Positions 54,731 to 64,000 of a DNA stretch of 64,000 nt are shown here, piece after piece. The first letter of the stretch is position 1; each line of letters opens with the position of its first letter. Origin of the DNA: Alopecurus myosuroides (Eukaryota; Streptophyta; Magnoliopsida; Poales; Poaceae); the NCBI GenBank assembly GCA_028641055.1, contig CM054063.1, forward strand, positions 51,523,827-51,587,826. Direction: 5' to 3'. The notes under the pieces are model-generated. The model saw only the letters and a list, made by a program, of their open reading frames with translations, was not told the DNA's origin and searched no databases. The position numbers and the translations under genes were made by a program.

Positions 54731-56472
54731 TTCGTCAATGGTATTGGCATCCCCTTGGCTTGTTCCAAGCTTGGGGGAGTGTCGCGGTATCACCTTTATC
54801 TTTCACTCCTTTTTACCTTTTAGTAGAGTCATATCATGAGTAGGGGAAAATATCACATACTATGGTTTGCAGTATGGTGTCGCTCCTTAGTTGGTTATCG
54901 TTGTATCCCTTGGTTTGAGTTGCCGTAATGAAATATTAATGAGAAGTTTCATCATCTACCTGTTCTCTTTATTTTAGTATGAAATTTTTGTTATGTGATT
55001 GATCTTGTTATTAGTATTGGTATCAATGCTGGAGTGTCAACATAATCTAGTTGGTTTTGGCAAACTTAGCATTGGTCATTAGCAACAATACGCGAGACTT
55101 AAGAAGAAAAGAGGGAGTTGCATGTAGATATATTATTCCATGATCTTTCTTCTTCGTTAGCTCATAAGCTTAGTATTCTCAAATAAGTTTGTTTGCACCT
55201 TCAAGTAAGATTGCATGACTGGCTTTGTCGTTTATGTTTTTGTTTGTTTTACTTCAATTCTTATGCTTGCTACCCAACCTTGCTAGCCAAAAACCTTACC
55301 TGAGAGGGAATGCTTCTCATGCAATCCAAACCTTGAGCCCCAAACTTTTACATTTTTGTCCACCATACCTACCTACACGTGATATTTAACTGCCACTCCA
55401 AGTAAATTGCTCATGTGTTACCTTTAAAACCTTCAAAATTATCCCTATTTTGTGTTCCTGTTTTTGCTCATGAGGACGTAAATAGAGAATCTTTATCTCA
55501 CTTGTTGATTGGATTTCACACACCTGTACTAGTGAATTCATCCGCTTATCTAAATGCTAGAAGAGCTGACAGCGGGGTTCCCAACCCCAAACTAATACAA
55601 AAATTCTTTTCACTATTTTCCCCCCTGATTTATCAGTCAAAGCATAATCGTGTAAACAAAAGAGAATGAGGTTGACCTTCTACACCAGTTGCGTCCTTCA
55701 TATGGGAGACGCTCTTGTGAAGTCTAGTTGGCTTGTGACGTACTGTATTTTCTGTTTACCATTCGTTGACACTAGCATACACCTCTCAAAATTAGACACT
55801 CCTCCATGGTTTGTGATTGTTGGCAGGCACCCGAAGATTCGGTTAGCCATGGTTTGTGTAAGATAGATGGGATGAGTGTCATGCATTTTATACATCTGTT
55901 TATTAAAATAAAAGCTCTAGCACATGAGTGATCCATGCTTCCCTCTGCGAAGGGTCTATCTTTTACATTTATGTTGAGTCAATAAACCGATTTCTTTCTG
56001 TCTTAAGCAAGCATTTGAATTGTTGTGATTCATCTGAGTCCATGTTGATTTACTCAATCATGTTTATTATTCTTCCTTGTTTCTACAAATGCTTTTATCT
56101 GTTTGAATACCACTTAGAAGGTTACCAATATTTGCAAAGAGACCGTTAAAATTGAGCATGATAAACTCTTCAATATAGCTCTAGTATAAAAGACTCTGGC
56201 CGAAAGATGAGTACACTGTTAATTGTTCTCTGACCAAGAATGAAGTTTGCCTTTACCAATTTTGATTTACTTTTTGCAGCATCATTGTTCCTCTGCTTGT
56301 TTCAAGTTTGATTATATGAGAGGAAGTTTCTGTCTAAAATGACTTGTTCTTTGTAGATGTGATGCCTCTTGTCCGTATTTCATTTATCGACACCTCACTC
56401 CATAAACTTGTGGTCATGTTTACTGAGTTCAGTTTCGCTTGGGGACAAGCGAGGTCTAAGCTTGGGGGGAGT
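54731..56472 (+). other. 3' noncoding region of element B
   Basis: A 1.7 kb stretch without a gene. It begins with AAGCTTGGGGGAGTGTCGCG (54768-54787), a polypurine-like copy, and ends with the true tract AAGCTTGGGGGGAGT before the LTR. 55325-55560 is collinear with 57995-58220 of element A, and 55911-55960 is shared with A (58490-58540) and C (inverted at 25580-25640). Confidence 0.7.
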
Positions 56473-57985
56473 TGATACGTCCATTTGGAATCACCATTTT
56501 ATATTGTTATTTTCTGTTATTCATCGATATATTTCATGTTACAATGCATTACTTATGATATTTTATCTTATTTTGCCTGTTTCATAATTTTTGGAGAATA
56601 AACACCGGGACAAGAAATCTGATGGAAAAAGGACCGTCGAGATACCATATTTCAGAAGATCACAAGAAGAAGAGGGACAGCGAAGGTATCTTAGAAGTTC
56701 AGAGGAAGACACCAGCAAGATGGGGAGCCAGATGGGGGCCACCAGGGGCCCACACCATGGGGTGGCGCGCCCCTGGCCGCGTCGCCAGGTGGTGTGGCCA
56801 CCCTAGCCCACCTCTGGTCAAGGTCTTTCACTTACTTGACCCTCAGGGACCCTAAGCCCCAGAGAATCATCGAAGAATTATTCCACCACCGCCTCGGGGC
56901 GGAAACACCCGAGAGACAAAGCTCTCTGACAGGGAGAAATCTGCCGGGGAAATTCCTCTCCGGAGAGGGGAAATCATTGCAATCGTCACCGTCATCACTC
57001 CGGGCATCATCAAGATCGGCATCATCATCCTCATCATCATCACTAGCACCAGCACCATCACCCTCATCATCCACCGTCATCCCGCTGAAATAATTAGGGG
57101 CCTCTATCGTTGTTTTACATTAGATCTCTTTCCTGGTGTGGATTACTTGTTAGTATTTGATGCTTGTGAGATTTATCGGTGTTTACACTTTATGACCAGA
57201 TTGTTATCCTCCATTATATCACCTCTGATTATGATCCATATGATGTCTTGTGAGTAGTTCGTTTAGTTGTTGAGGACATGGGAGAAGTCATGATGTTAGT
57301 AGTGAAGTTATGTTGAAGTAATATCTAGTTGTTCGGTATTTAAGTTGTGGTGCTATTCTTCTAGTGATGGCATGTGAACGTCGACTACATGATACTTCAC
57401 CTTTATGGGCCTAGGAGGATGCATTGTGTATTTGGCTCCTAATTGTGGGGTTGCTGGAGTGACAGAAACCTAAATCCCTGTTAGGAAACCAATGCACGAG
57501 GGAGCGTAGAATCCTGAAGTTCAAGGTTGTGGTTAGTTTTATCTTAATTAGTTTCTTGTATCTGCGGATGTTTGCGAGGGGTATAATCACAAGTATGTAT
57601 TAGTCCTAGTTTGGCGGTGCATTAACATAGGTTCACCCACACAACACTTCACTAACCAATGGATATTAATCAACCGTATCGAAGCGAAAGCACTTGACGA
57701 AATTCCCATGTGTCCTCGAGAACGTTTGGTAGTCATAAGTAACTCAACCGGTTTGTCCTTTGCTCTCAAAAGGATTGGGCCACTCGCTGCAATATTATGT
57801 ACTGCTCTTTATTTACTCGCACTTTATTTATTTGCTATATCCAAAACAACCAAAAACCCATTTACTAGTGTTTACAGTGAATCCTCTATCCAACCTGCTT
57901 GTCAACACCTTATGCTCCTCGTTGGGTTCGACACTCTAATTTATCGAAAGTACTACGATACACCCCTTATACTTGTGGGTCATCA
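56473..57985 (+). repeat. 3' LTR of element B
   Basis: 1513 bases, starting TGATACGTCCATTTGGAATC and ending TACTTGTGGGTCATCA. It is about 30 bases longer than the 5' LTR, mainly from an extra ATTTACTCGCACTTTATTT near 57820. It has a CATCATCAT-rich microsatellite at 57005-57080. Confidence 0.9.
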
Positions 57986-59026
57986 GCATCCAACTCCCCA
58001 AAACCAAAGTTTTCCAAATGTGTCCACCATACTTACCTATATGTGGTATTTAACCGCCACTCCAAATAAATTTCTCATGTGCTACCTTTAAAAATTTCAA
58101 AATTTATTCTTATTTTGTGCCCCTGTTTTAGCTCATGAGGACGTAAATAGATAATCTTTATCTCACTTGTTGATTGGATTTCCCATGCTAGACTAGTGGC
58201 TTCATCTGCTTATCCAATTGATGGAAGAGCTGGCAGCGGGGTGCCATGCCCCAAACTAATTCAGCAAATTCTCTTCACTATTTTTGCCCTGATTTACCAG
58301 TCAAAGCATAATTGTGTAAACAAAAGAGGAAGAGGGATGACCTTCTACCCAGATGTGTCCTTCTATGGGAGCCGCTCTTGTGAAGTCTAGTTGGCTTGTG
58401 ACGTACTGCATTTTCTGTTTACCATTCGTTGACATAAGCATACACCTCTCTAAAAAATGTTTTGAATACCTCTGTTTAATAAAATAAAAAGCTCTAGCAC
58501 ATGAGTTAATCCCTTCTTCCCTCTGCGAAGGGCCTTTACTTTATTTTTATGCTGAGTCTTACCTTCTCACTTTATGCACCTTTTTGAGAGCATGACTGTC
58601 GTTCTTTGTGTAAAGTGCTTGTCCCAGATTACGGTTGATTGTGGTATAACTTTGATGCTTGTATCTTTGATATCTCTATTTCTAGTCTTCATTTGAACTT
58701 TAGTGGTTCCCTGGCATTTATGTTTTAGTCCATTATTAAGGGCTAGCGAGTATACTTTATCATAGCCTATTATGAGCATTGCAATTCTGCAGATTGATAT
58801 ACTTCAGGTTGTCCATTATTAGTTTGTTGGTATCTCTTCATGGTTTGCATAACTGCTAGGTGACTTTTATCTTGCATACATTTTATTATGAATTTCCTAA
58901 GCACTTGATCATATAGTGAGTATATTTACATCATAAGAAACAAATGTGTTCGTAAAAGTTCTTTTATCGCACTCAGTTATCACTGAACTGCTTGAGGACA
59001 AGCAATAAGCTAAGCTTGGGGGGAGT
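57986..59026 (+). other. 3' noncoding region of A, right of B
   Basis: It continues A after B. It aligns with 55325-56470 of B over most of its length and ends in AAGCTTGGGGGGAGT (polypurine tract, 59012-59026). No gene. Confidence 0.7.
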
Positions 59027-60394
59027 TGATACGTCCAAAACGTATCTCCTTTTCCGAACACTTTTGCTATTATTTGCCTCTAAACTTGTGAGTTTTGGAT
59101 ACAACTAACACATACTAACACTGTTTTTAGCCAATTACCGCGGTGTCTTGTTTTTGTGCAGAAAAATCAACTTTCGAGAAAATGCCCACAAAAGATCCCG
59201 AAGACCTTAAAACACCCGAAGACCCCTAGAGCAACAAGGAGTGTCGGAGAGGGGGCAGGAGGGGGCGACACCAACCCTGGGCGCCCCTTTGGCCGCGCCA
59301 CCTGGTGGTGTGCGGCCCCTCTCGACTACTTATCGCCCGTACCTTAAAACAACAGGGGGTTCGTCATATTCCAGAGAAACACCACAGAGCGCCGCCGCCA
59401 CCTCGAAACTCAATTTGGGGATCAGAAGAGTCTGTTCTGGCGCCCTGTCGGGACGGGGATTCAGAGGAGACCATCTCCATCGTCACCGCCACCTCTTCTT
59501 CATCAACCATCCATGATTCCCCCATCCATGTGTGAGTAAATACCGTTGTAGGCTGAGAGGGATTGAACGGATTGGATGAGATTGATCATGTAATAATGCA
59601 AGATTGTTAGGGCATAGTGCCTAGTATCCATTGTTAGTTCTATATATCATTGTTGCAACTTGTTATGCTTAATGCTTGTCACTCTGGGCCCGAGTGCCAT
59701 GATCTCAGATCTGAACTGTTATTCTTTCATGAGTATAATTATGTTTCTTGATCATATCTGCAAGTTGTTTACACACATTGTTTTCTGGAACCCGAGGCCC
59801 CAAAGTGACAAAAAATGGGACAACCAGAGGGGATGGTTGTGATGTGAGGATCACGTGTGTTCACGGAGTGTTAATGCTTTGCTCCGGTGGTTTATTAAAA
59901 AGGAGCACCTTAATCACCAGTAGTTTCCGTTGAGGCCCCGTTGCAAACGGGCTGGTAGGACAGAAGATATTGTGCAAGTTTCTCATTGCGAGCACGTATA
60001 ACTATATTGGAACACATGCCTATGGTTTGCCTAGAACTTGGATGCTTTATTATTATTATCTGCAATGCCCATGTTTAGACTATTACATGAACTATATTAT
60101 CCATGCAACGCCCGTTCATCCACCCTTTATGCCTACGGTACTTTCATCCTACCGTTTTCCGCGATTCCTACTGCTATTACTATTTTATTCCTGTTGTTAC
60201 TTTACTACTGTTGCTGCAATAAAACTGTTACCACTGATAAATTGTTGTGAGCAAGTCTACTTTCAGGTGCAGCTGAATTGACAACTCAGTTGTTAAGGCT
60301 TATAAATATTTTGGCTCCCCTTGTGTCAAATCATTAAATTTGGGCTTTACTTCCCTCGAAGACTGTTTTGATCCCCTATACTTGTGGGTCATCA
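59027..60394 (+). repeat. 3' LTR of element A
   Basis: 1368 bases. It starts TGATACGTCCAAAACGTATC and ends TTGTGGGTCATCA, then CATGG. The right half is much closer to the 5' LTR than the first 350 bases. Confidence 0.85.
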
Positions 60395-60399
60395 CATGG

Positions 60400-60660
60400 G
60401 CATCCCCAAGCTTGATCTTTTTTCCATCCTTAATATTCTTATATCATCCCCCTCTCTTACACTTGAAAACTTCCTTCACACAAAACCTCTCATAATCTTC
60501 ATTAGTGGGGTTAGTTCATCGAAGAAACAAATCCACTTGGTACTATTTGTGTTAAAGATATGCCGTAGAGACAATATTTATTCAGTTATTATCCTATCTC
60601 CAAGTCCATAATTAAGTTTATGTCATCATGCTACAACCGCTATAGCACTTAGGAATTGAG
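60400..60660 (-). other. Further internal sequence of element C
   Basis: Starts GCATCCCCAAGCTTGATC and is noncoding, continuing the C text cut at 39099. The right border is approximate. Confidence 0.45.
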
Positions 60661-61610
60661 TTTTGAAAGGAAAATCGTTGTGCGACTGTGAAGACATAAA
60701 AAAACAAGAGTTACTAATCTTGTCTCTAAGATTATCTTATAGTTTGTAAGATAATACCATTATCTTGATCATGGACTTGGTTAAAATTCTATCAAAACAT
60801 AACAGTTTATTGTTAGGGTAACAATAGTACTGAACCGACCCAAGTATATGATCTTGCTAAAAGATACTAAACAATTGTAATGTATTTAGCAAAGTACATA
60901 TAAAGTTGTCATTGACTATAATTCCTATAATGTGAGAATATATAGTGACCGCACGATCTGAAGTTATACTTTGGATGTCATCAACCGTCTTGTCGTAACT
61001 AGGGATCATGATAGTGATGTATGGGTATAATCCAGAAATTTTAATGGAACTCAGATCTTTCAAGACTAGTACTTAACGCCTCTATACGATAGAGAGATAC
61101 ATGCTCTAGGCCCTCTCCGTATCACTAATGTCAACCAATAGTATCCCAAGACACAGTGTGATTTATCATAAGGACATTGAGATATTGATGAGAAAAGAGG
61201 ATGATATCGGTGACGAGTGTTATATGTGTTATGATCAAATAGTTGCATCAGACTAGATCACATAGTATCACCTCGTGATATTGCTGGTATCGTGAATTTA
61301 AGGGAATAAGTGCAATGAGTAACTTATAAGGTTCCCTCATTCTTCGTGAACACACAGGAGCCATCATGGGCATCCACGGTCCCGCTCTTGGTTATTCTTC
61401 TGTAAGTTCTTGAACATGTATGTGTGTTATCAGGCCTTTAGGGGTCACACACTTAATACGTGCCAACCTTTTATTGAGAGAATTAATATATATTTGTTGG
61501 TTTTATGTATGTTCGATGTGAATACCATGTCACAGAAACAAGTACGGTGTCAATCGTAGAGGTTTCGGGGAAGATACTATAAGGGAGAAATAATGTTTGT
61601 GCAAGTCAAA
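60661..61610 (+). repeat. Decayed LTR-like sequence
   Basis: No coding frames. 61355-61460 resembles the middle of Triticeae LTRs (GGAGCCATCATGGGCATCC, CCCGCTCTTGGTTATT, then GGGGTCACACACTTAA). Ends were not found. Confidence 0.35.
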
Positions 61611-61616
61611 AATTAT

Positions 61617-61810
61617 ACTCCCTTCGTTTTTGTATACAAGGCCACAATCCCATATTCCAGGTATCAAGGTAAAGTGTTGAACTGATTAATAATGTAAATA
61701 TGCATGCTAGTTTAATCCGTGTAGTCGGTATAAAATACACTCTTAAATGGGGAGGCCAACGAGGGTAACATGTGATACCCGATGACGTAGTTACGTGCGT
61801 CAAAAGAATA
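61617..61810 (+). mobile_element. Fragment of a mariner/Stowaway-type miniature element
   Basis: Begins ACTCCCTTCGTTTTTGTATA and CAAGGCCACA, a known style of mariner-related end. Inside, GGTATAAAATACACTCTTAA and GGAGGCCAACGAGG are typical of this group. The right end is missing. Confidence 0.5.
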
Positions 61811-61849
61811 TGGGTTACGTTGAGACTCCAAGTGCATAGTGTATATTAT

Positions 61850-63530
61850 AGGAAAGAATGTTTCCCATGAGGGATGACTCGAGGGTTTATATCAAACTCT
61901 CGGGGAACCACTAGTGAAAGATTTATCTTCTTATCCTTCTCTTATAAACCTACAAAACAAAGTAAATTGTTGTGTGCCCTCAACCTCACCAAGTGGTTGT
62001 CAAGCACAAGGTGTGAGTGATATGAAAAGATAATAAATGCAAAACAATAAATAAATATGCAATCATGATAAATAAATATGCAAGGATGGTGAAAACAATG
62101 ATGGATGATATTTTTGGGTTTTGTATTGTGAATGCAAGATGTAGAAGTGTTTTTGGATTTTTGGATTTTTAAATGGAAGAAAATGGAAAATGCTTAAAAG
62201 TTGTTGGAAAGGTGTTTCTTATGATTAAAAATGGACCGGGTTTCATGGTTTCACAAATGCACCCTCTCTTCAATAAAGTGGTAGATAATGGAACACTAGA
62301 ATTGACATATTAGATTGCAACAAAAATGTTTCATGACAAGTTACTAATTATATGGGCATCACGTCCTAACATAGAGATCTTTTGTTTATTAATCTCTCTT
62401 ACACTCCACTAAGATGGGAATTAAATCGAGTCATCCTAGTATTAAGATAAATCAGAGTATAACATTAAGTTCTACGACATGAAGTTAAAATAAGAACATG
62501 CTAGATCTAGTCGGGGAGAAGTGGCAAGGTCACCCCGACATCTCCGGTAGTAAGATATTTTTATTTATCCCTAGTGAGGCAACAAAGTAAGGTAAAGTAC
62601 CCAAATGGATCGCGGAACTTCTGTCACTTTCACTACACTAGCCACCCCCCCGTTACACCATCTAATGCACATGTTCCCCCTCACATGCTCTCATACACAA
62701 GTATGATAAAAAAAAGTAAACAAGAACGAGGTACAAAATATGCATCTACTTTCATAACTGAAATAAAACTATTGCAATCTCAAACATATATTAACTCATA
62801 AAAAGATTCACCACAAAGGTATTACATAGATGACTGTAATCATGTCTAGCAACTCATACAGAGCTAATTCGTGAAGCTCAAAGAGAGGAGAGACACATAA
62901 GTTACTTCCACAAACCCATAGTCCAGGGGTGGACTACTCCTTCTTCATCACGGAGATTGTGGAGAAGTCGTTCGAGAAGATGGATACCCCGCCGGCAGCA
63001 CCCCGCCAGAGTTTTCACCCTCCAATCTGCAGCTCGAGGCCTCTGTTTCGTGGTTTTCGGTTTCTGCGACGCTCCCTCCCCCCGAAAGCCGTCTGAGGAC
63101 TATTTTTATAGTCGTTTTTAGGTCAAGACAAGGCACAGAGATGAAAACGGACGACATCGGAGCAACGAGGGGGAGAGAGGTGCTCTCATGCAGCCAGGGA
63201 ACCTGGCCGCGTGGGACCCCCCAAAATCCTACTCAGACTTCTTTTCGTGCACTTCCTTGGCTCCTACCTTTGTTTCTTCCAAAAAATAATCCCCGCAAAA
63301 TATTAGGTCATTTGGACGTCGTTTGGGTCCCTGAAACATCAATATAAAAAATAGGATTTTCTGCGAGTGCAGGGTTAATTCCAGAAAAATAGGAAAACTG
63401 TGAAATATTACCAAAATCAATATAAATCAATGATATAACCCTTATATGATGCAAATATGATTAAAATATAAGTAATACAATGCAAAGTTCATGTATGCAT
63501 TTTACATGCATCAACATGTAGCTAGTGTTT
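61850..63530 (-). repeat. Gypsy-type LTR remnant, minus strand
   Basis: Read on the minus strand it starts TGATGCATGTAAAATGCATA near 63512 and has a TATA box (CTATAAAAATAG) at about 63095-63110. A 5' UTR-like GC-rich part around 62945-63080 includes a TTCTCCACAATCTCC segment near 62960, and AGTAGTCCACCCCTGGACTA follows at about 62920-62945. The same CCCTGGACTA text occurs in the C LTR near 24570. No coding frame. Left border uncertain. Confidence 0.45.
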
Positions 63531-64000
63531 ACACACCAAGGTGAACATTCACCGGGTGTGGTTATTTAAGCATAATTAATAGCAAGAAACCTATGGATTA
63601 ATTAGGTTAAACATCATAAATTTCGTCTCGATAAGCGTTTGTGGCCTTGTATATAAGAAAAACGTATATTTGGTTGTGGCCTTGTGTAACATCCCAGTAT
63701 TTGGGAGGTTATAAGGATCAAAATATAATATGTGCATTTGTAAAGCATGCATCTAAAAATAAGGGAAATTTTGGCATGAAAGTTTAAACGAAGCAAAGTG
63801 ACCAATGTTTCACTTGACATGATGAAATAGGTTTAAATCATCTGTTCGAGAGTACATTTGGAGAGATCTTTATAATAAGTATCCTACAAACCTAATCATT
63901 TGATAAGACAAACAAGAATTGGTGATGACCAACACTAACTATAAACAAGCCTAACCTCAAGTCTATAAGTGAGTTGAGAGAAATCAACTAGGTATCTCAA
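63531..64000. other. Right edge, no gene recognised
   Basis: 63634-63690 contains TGTGGCCTTGTATATAAG and a second TGTGGCCTTGTG, resembling mariner-type inner ends. Otherwise AT-rich unique-looking text. Confidence 0.35.

Larger units (their letters stand above)
46169..57985 (+). mobile_element. Element B: Athila-type Gypsy retrotransposon with decayed pol, nested in A
   Basis: The LTRs are 46169-47652 and 56473-57985. GCATC flanks both sides (46164-46168 and 57986-57990). The tRNA-Asp primer site at 47664-47681 matches 17 of 18 positions. Gag-protease, RT, RNase H, integrase and a separate 3' ORF follow in order, then a polypurine tract (AAGCTTGGGGGGAGT) and the LTR. B is interrupted by a solo LTR at 49097-50743. 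The LTRs differ visibly (roughly 20 of the first 255 bases), so it is older than D. Confidence 0.92.
39100..60394 (+). mobile_element. Element A: non-autonomous Athila-type Gypsy retrotransposon, interrupted by B
   Basis: The LTRs (39100-40471 and 59027-60394) both start TGATACGTCCAAAAC and end TTGTGGG.CATCA. The flanks are CATGG on both sides (39095-39099 and 60395-60399). A tRNA-Asp-type primer site follows the 5' LTR and a polypurine tract precedes the 3' LTR. Internal genes are gag, protease and a 3' ORF. No RT, RNase H or integrase of A lies in 43135-44118 or elsewhere. The LTRs are clearly diverged, mainly in the first 350 bases, so A is older than D. Confidence 0.88.
23499..60660 (-). 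mobile_element. Element C: Athila-type Gypsy LTR retrotransposon, minus strand, interrupted by D and A
   Basis: Seen parts: the 3' LTR (23499-25119), 3' internal noncoding sequence (25120-25763 and 37867-39099) and more internal sequence right of A (60395-about 60660). Its noncoding text is the reverse of that in A and B: for example AAAAGCTCTAGCAC.TGAGTG and CTTCCCTCT.CGAAGGG occur at 55911-55960 in B and inverted at 25580-25640. No coding part of C remains in view and its 5' LTR is not in the window. The right border near 60660 is approximate. Confidence 0.65.

Noticed and set aside
1..64000. tRNA, rRNA, bacterial operon or phage features
   Set aside because: None seen; the sequence is plant intergenic DNA and the tRNA-like words are only primer binding sites.

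Overview
The window looks like intergenic DNA from a very large grass genome. A Triticeae species (wheat, Aegilops or barley relatives) is most likely. This is inferred from kilobase-scale nested LTR retrotransposons, Stowaway-type miniature elements and high divergence between element copies; no species-specific gene fixes it. I can support one ordinary host gene: a two-exon mitochondrial glycoprotein (MAM33/p32) family gene on the minus strand at 15960-18037. Almost everything else is mobile DNA.

Layout. 1-6254: the 3' half of a Sirevirus-type (Maximus-like) Copia element, with the end of pol, a frameshifted envelope-position gene, repeated polypurine tracts, two clusters of a 13-bp near-palindrome and a 3' LTR. 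6255-8936: old LTR fragments and a degenerate direct-repeat block holding a Stowaway element. 8937-10290: the 3' end of a LINE. 10671-21374: a small gene island where the MAM33 gene sits among short TIR elements. Two of these have clear PIF/Harbinger ends with TTA target duplications. Several carry gene-like cargo (a B3-like domain, a GT34 glycosyltransferase piece and an unknown ORF). 21380-23498: a second LINE. From 23499 on: a deep stack of LTR elements.

The stack is resolved by target-site duplications. An Athila-type element C (minus strand, 3' LTR at 23499-25119) abuts and apparently interrupts the LINE. Into C went element D (25764-37866, Tat-lineage Gypsy, TSD ATGTT, identical-length LTRs differing at about 14 of 542 positions) and element A (39100-60394, Athila-type, TSD CATGG). 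Into A went B (46169-57985, Athila-type, TSD GCATC). Into B went a solo Copia-type LTR (49097-50743, TSD TTATG). Right of A the remains of C give way to decayed LTRs and a miniature-element fragment.

How the parts work together. D carries gag, protease, RT, two RNase H domains and integrase, but its integrase has lost the first catalytic Asp, and gag and protease contain stops. D also contains a spliced antisense gene (36763 down to 33862) with its own TATA box. A has gag and protease but no RT or integrase, so it is a non-autonomous relative of B. B has a full but decayed pol. A and B each keep a separate 3' ORF; in B it lies behind an LTR-like promoter region. Most premature stops across unrelated elements are TAG, as expected from decay of methylated CAG (CHG) sites.
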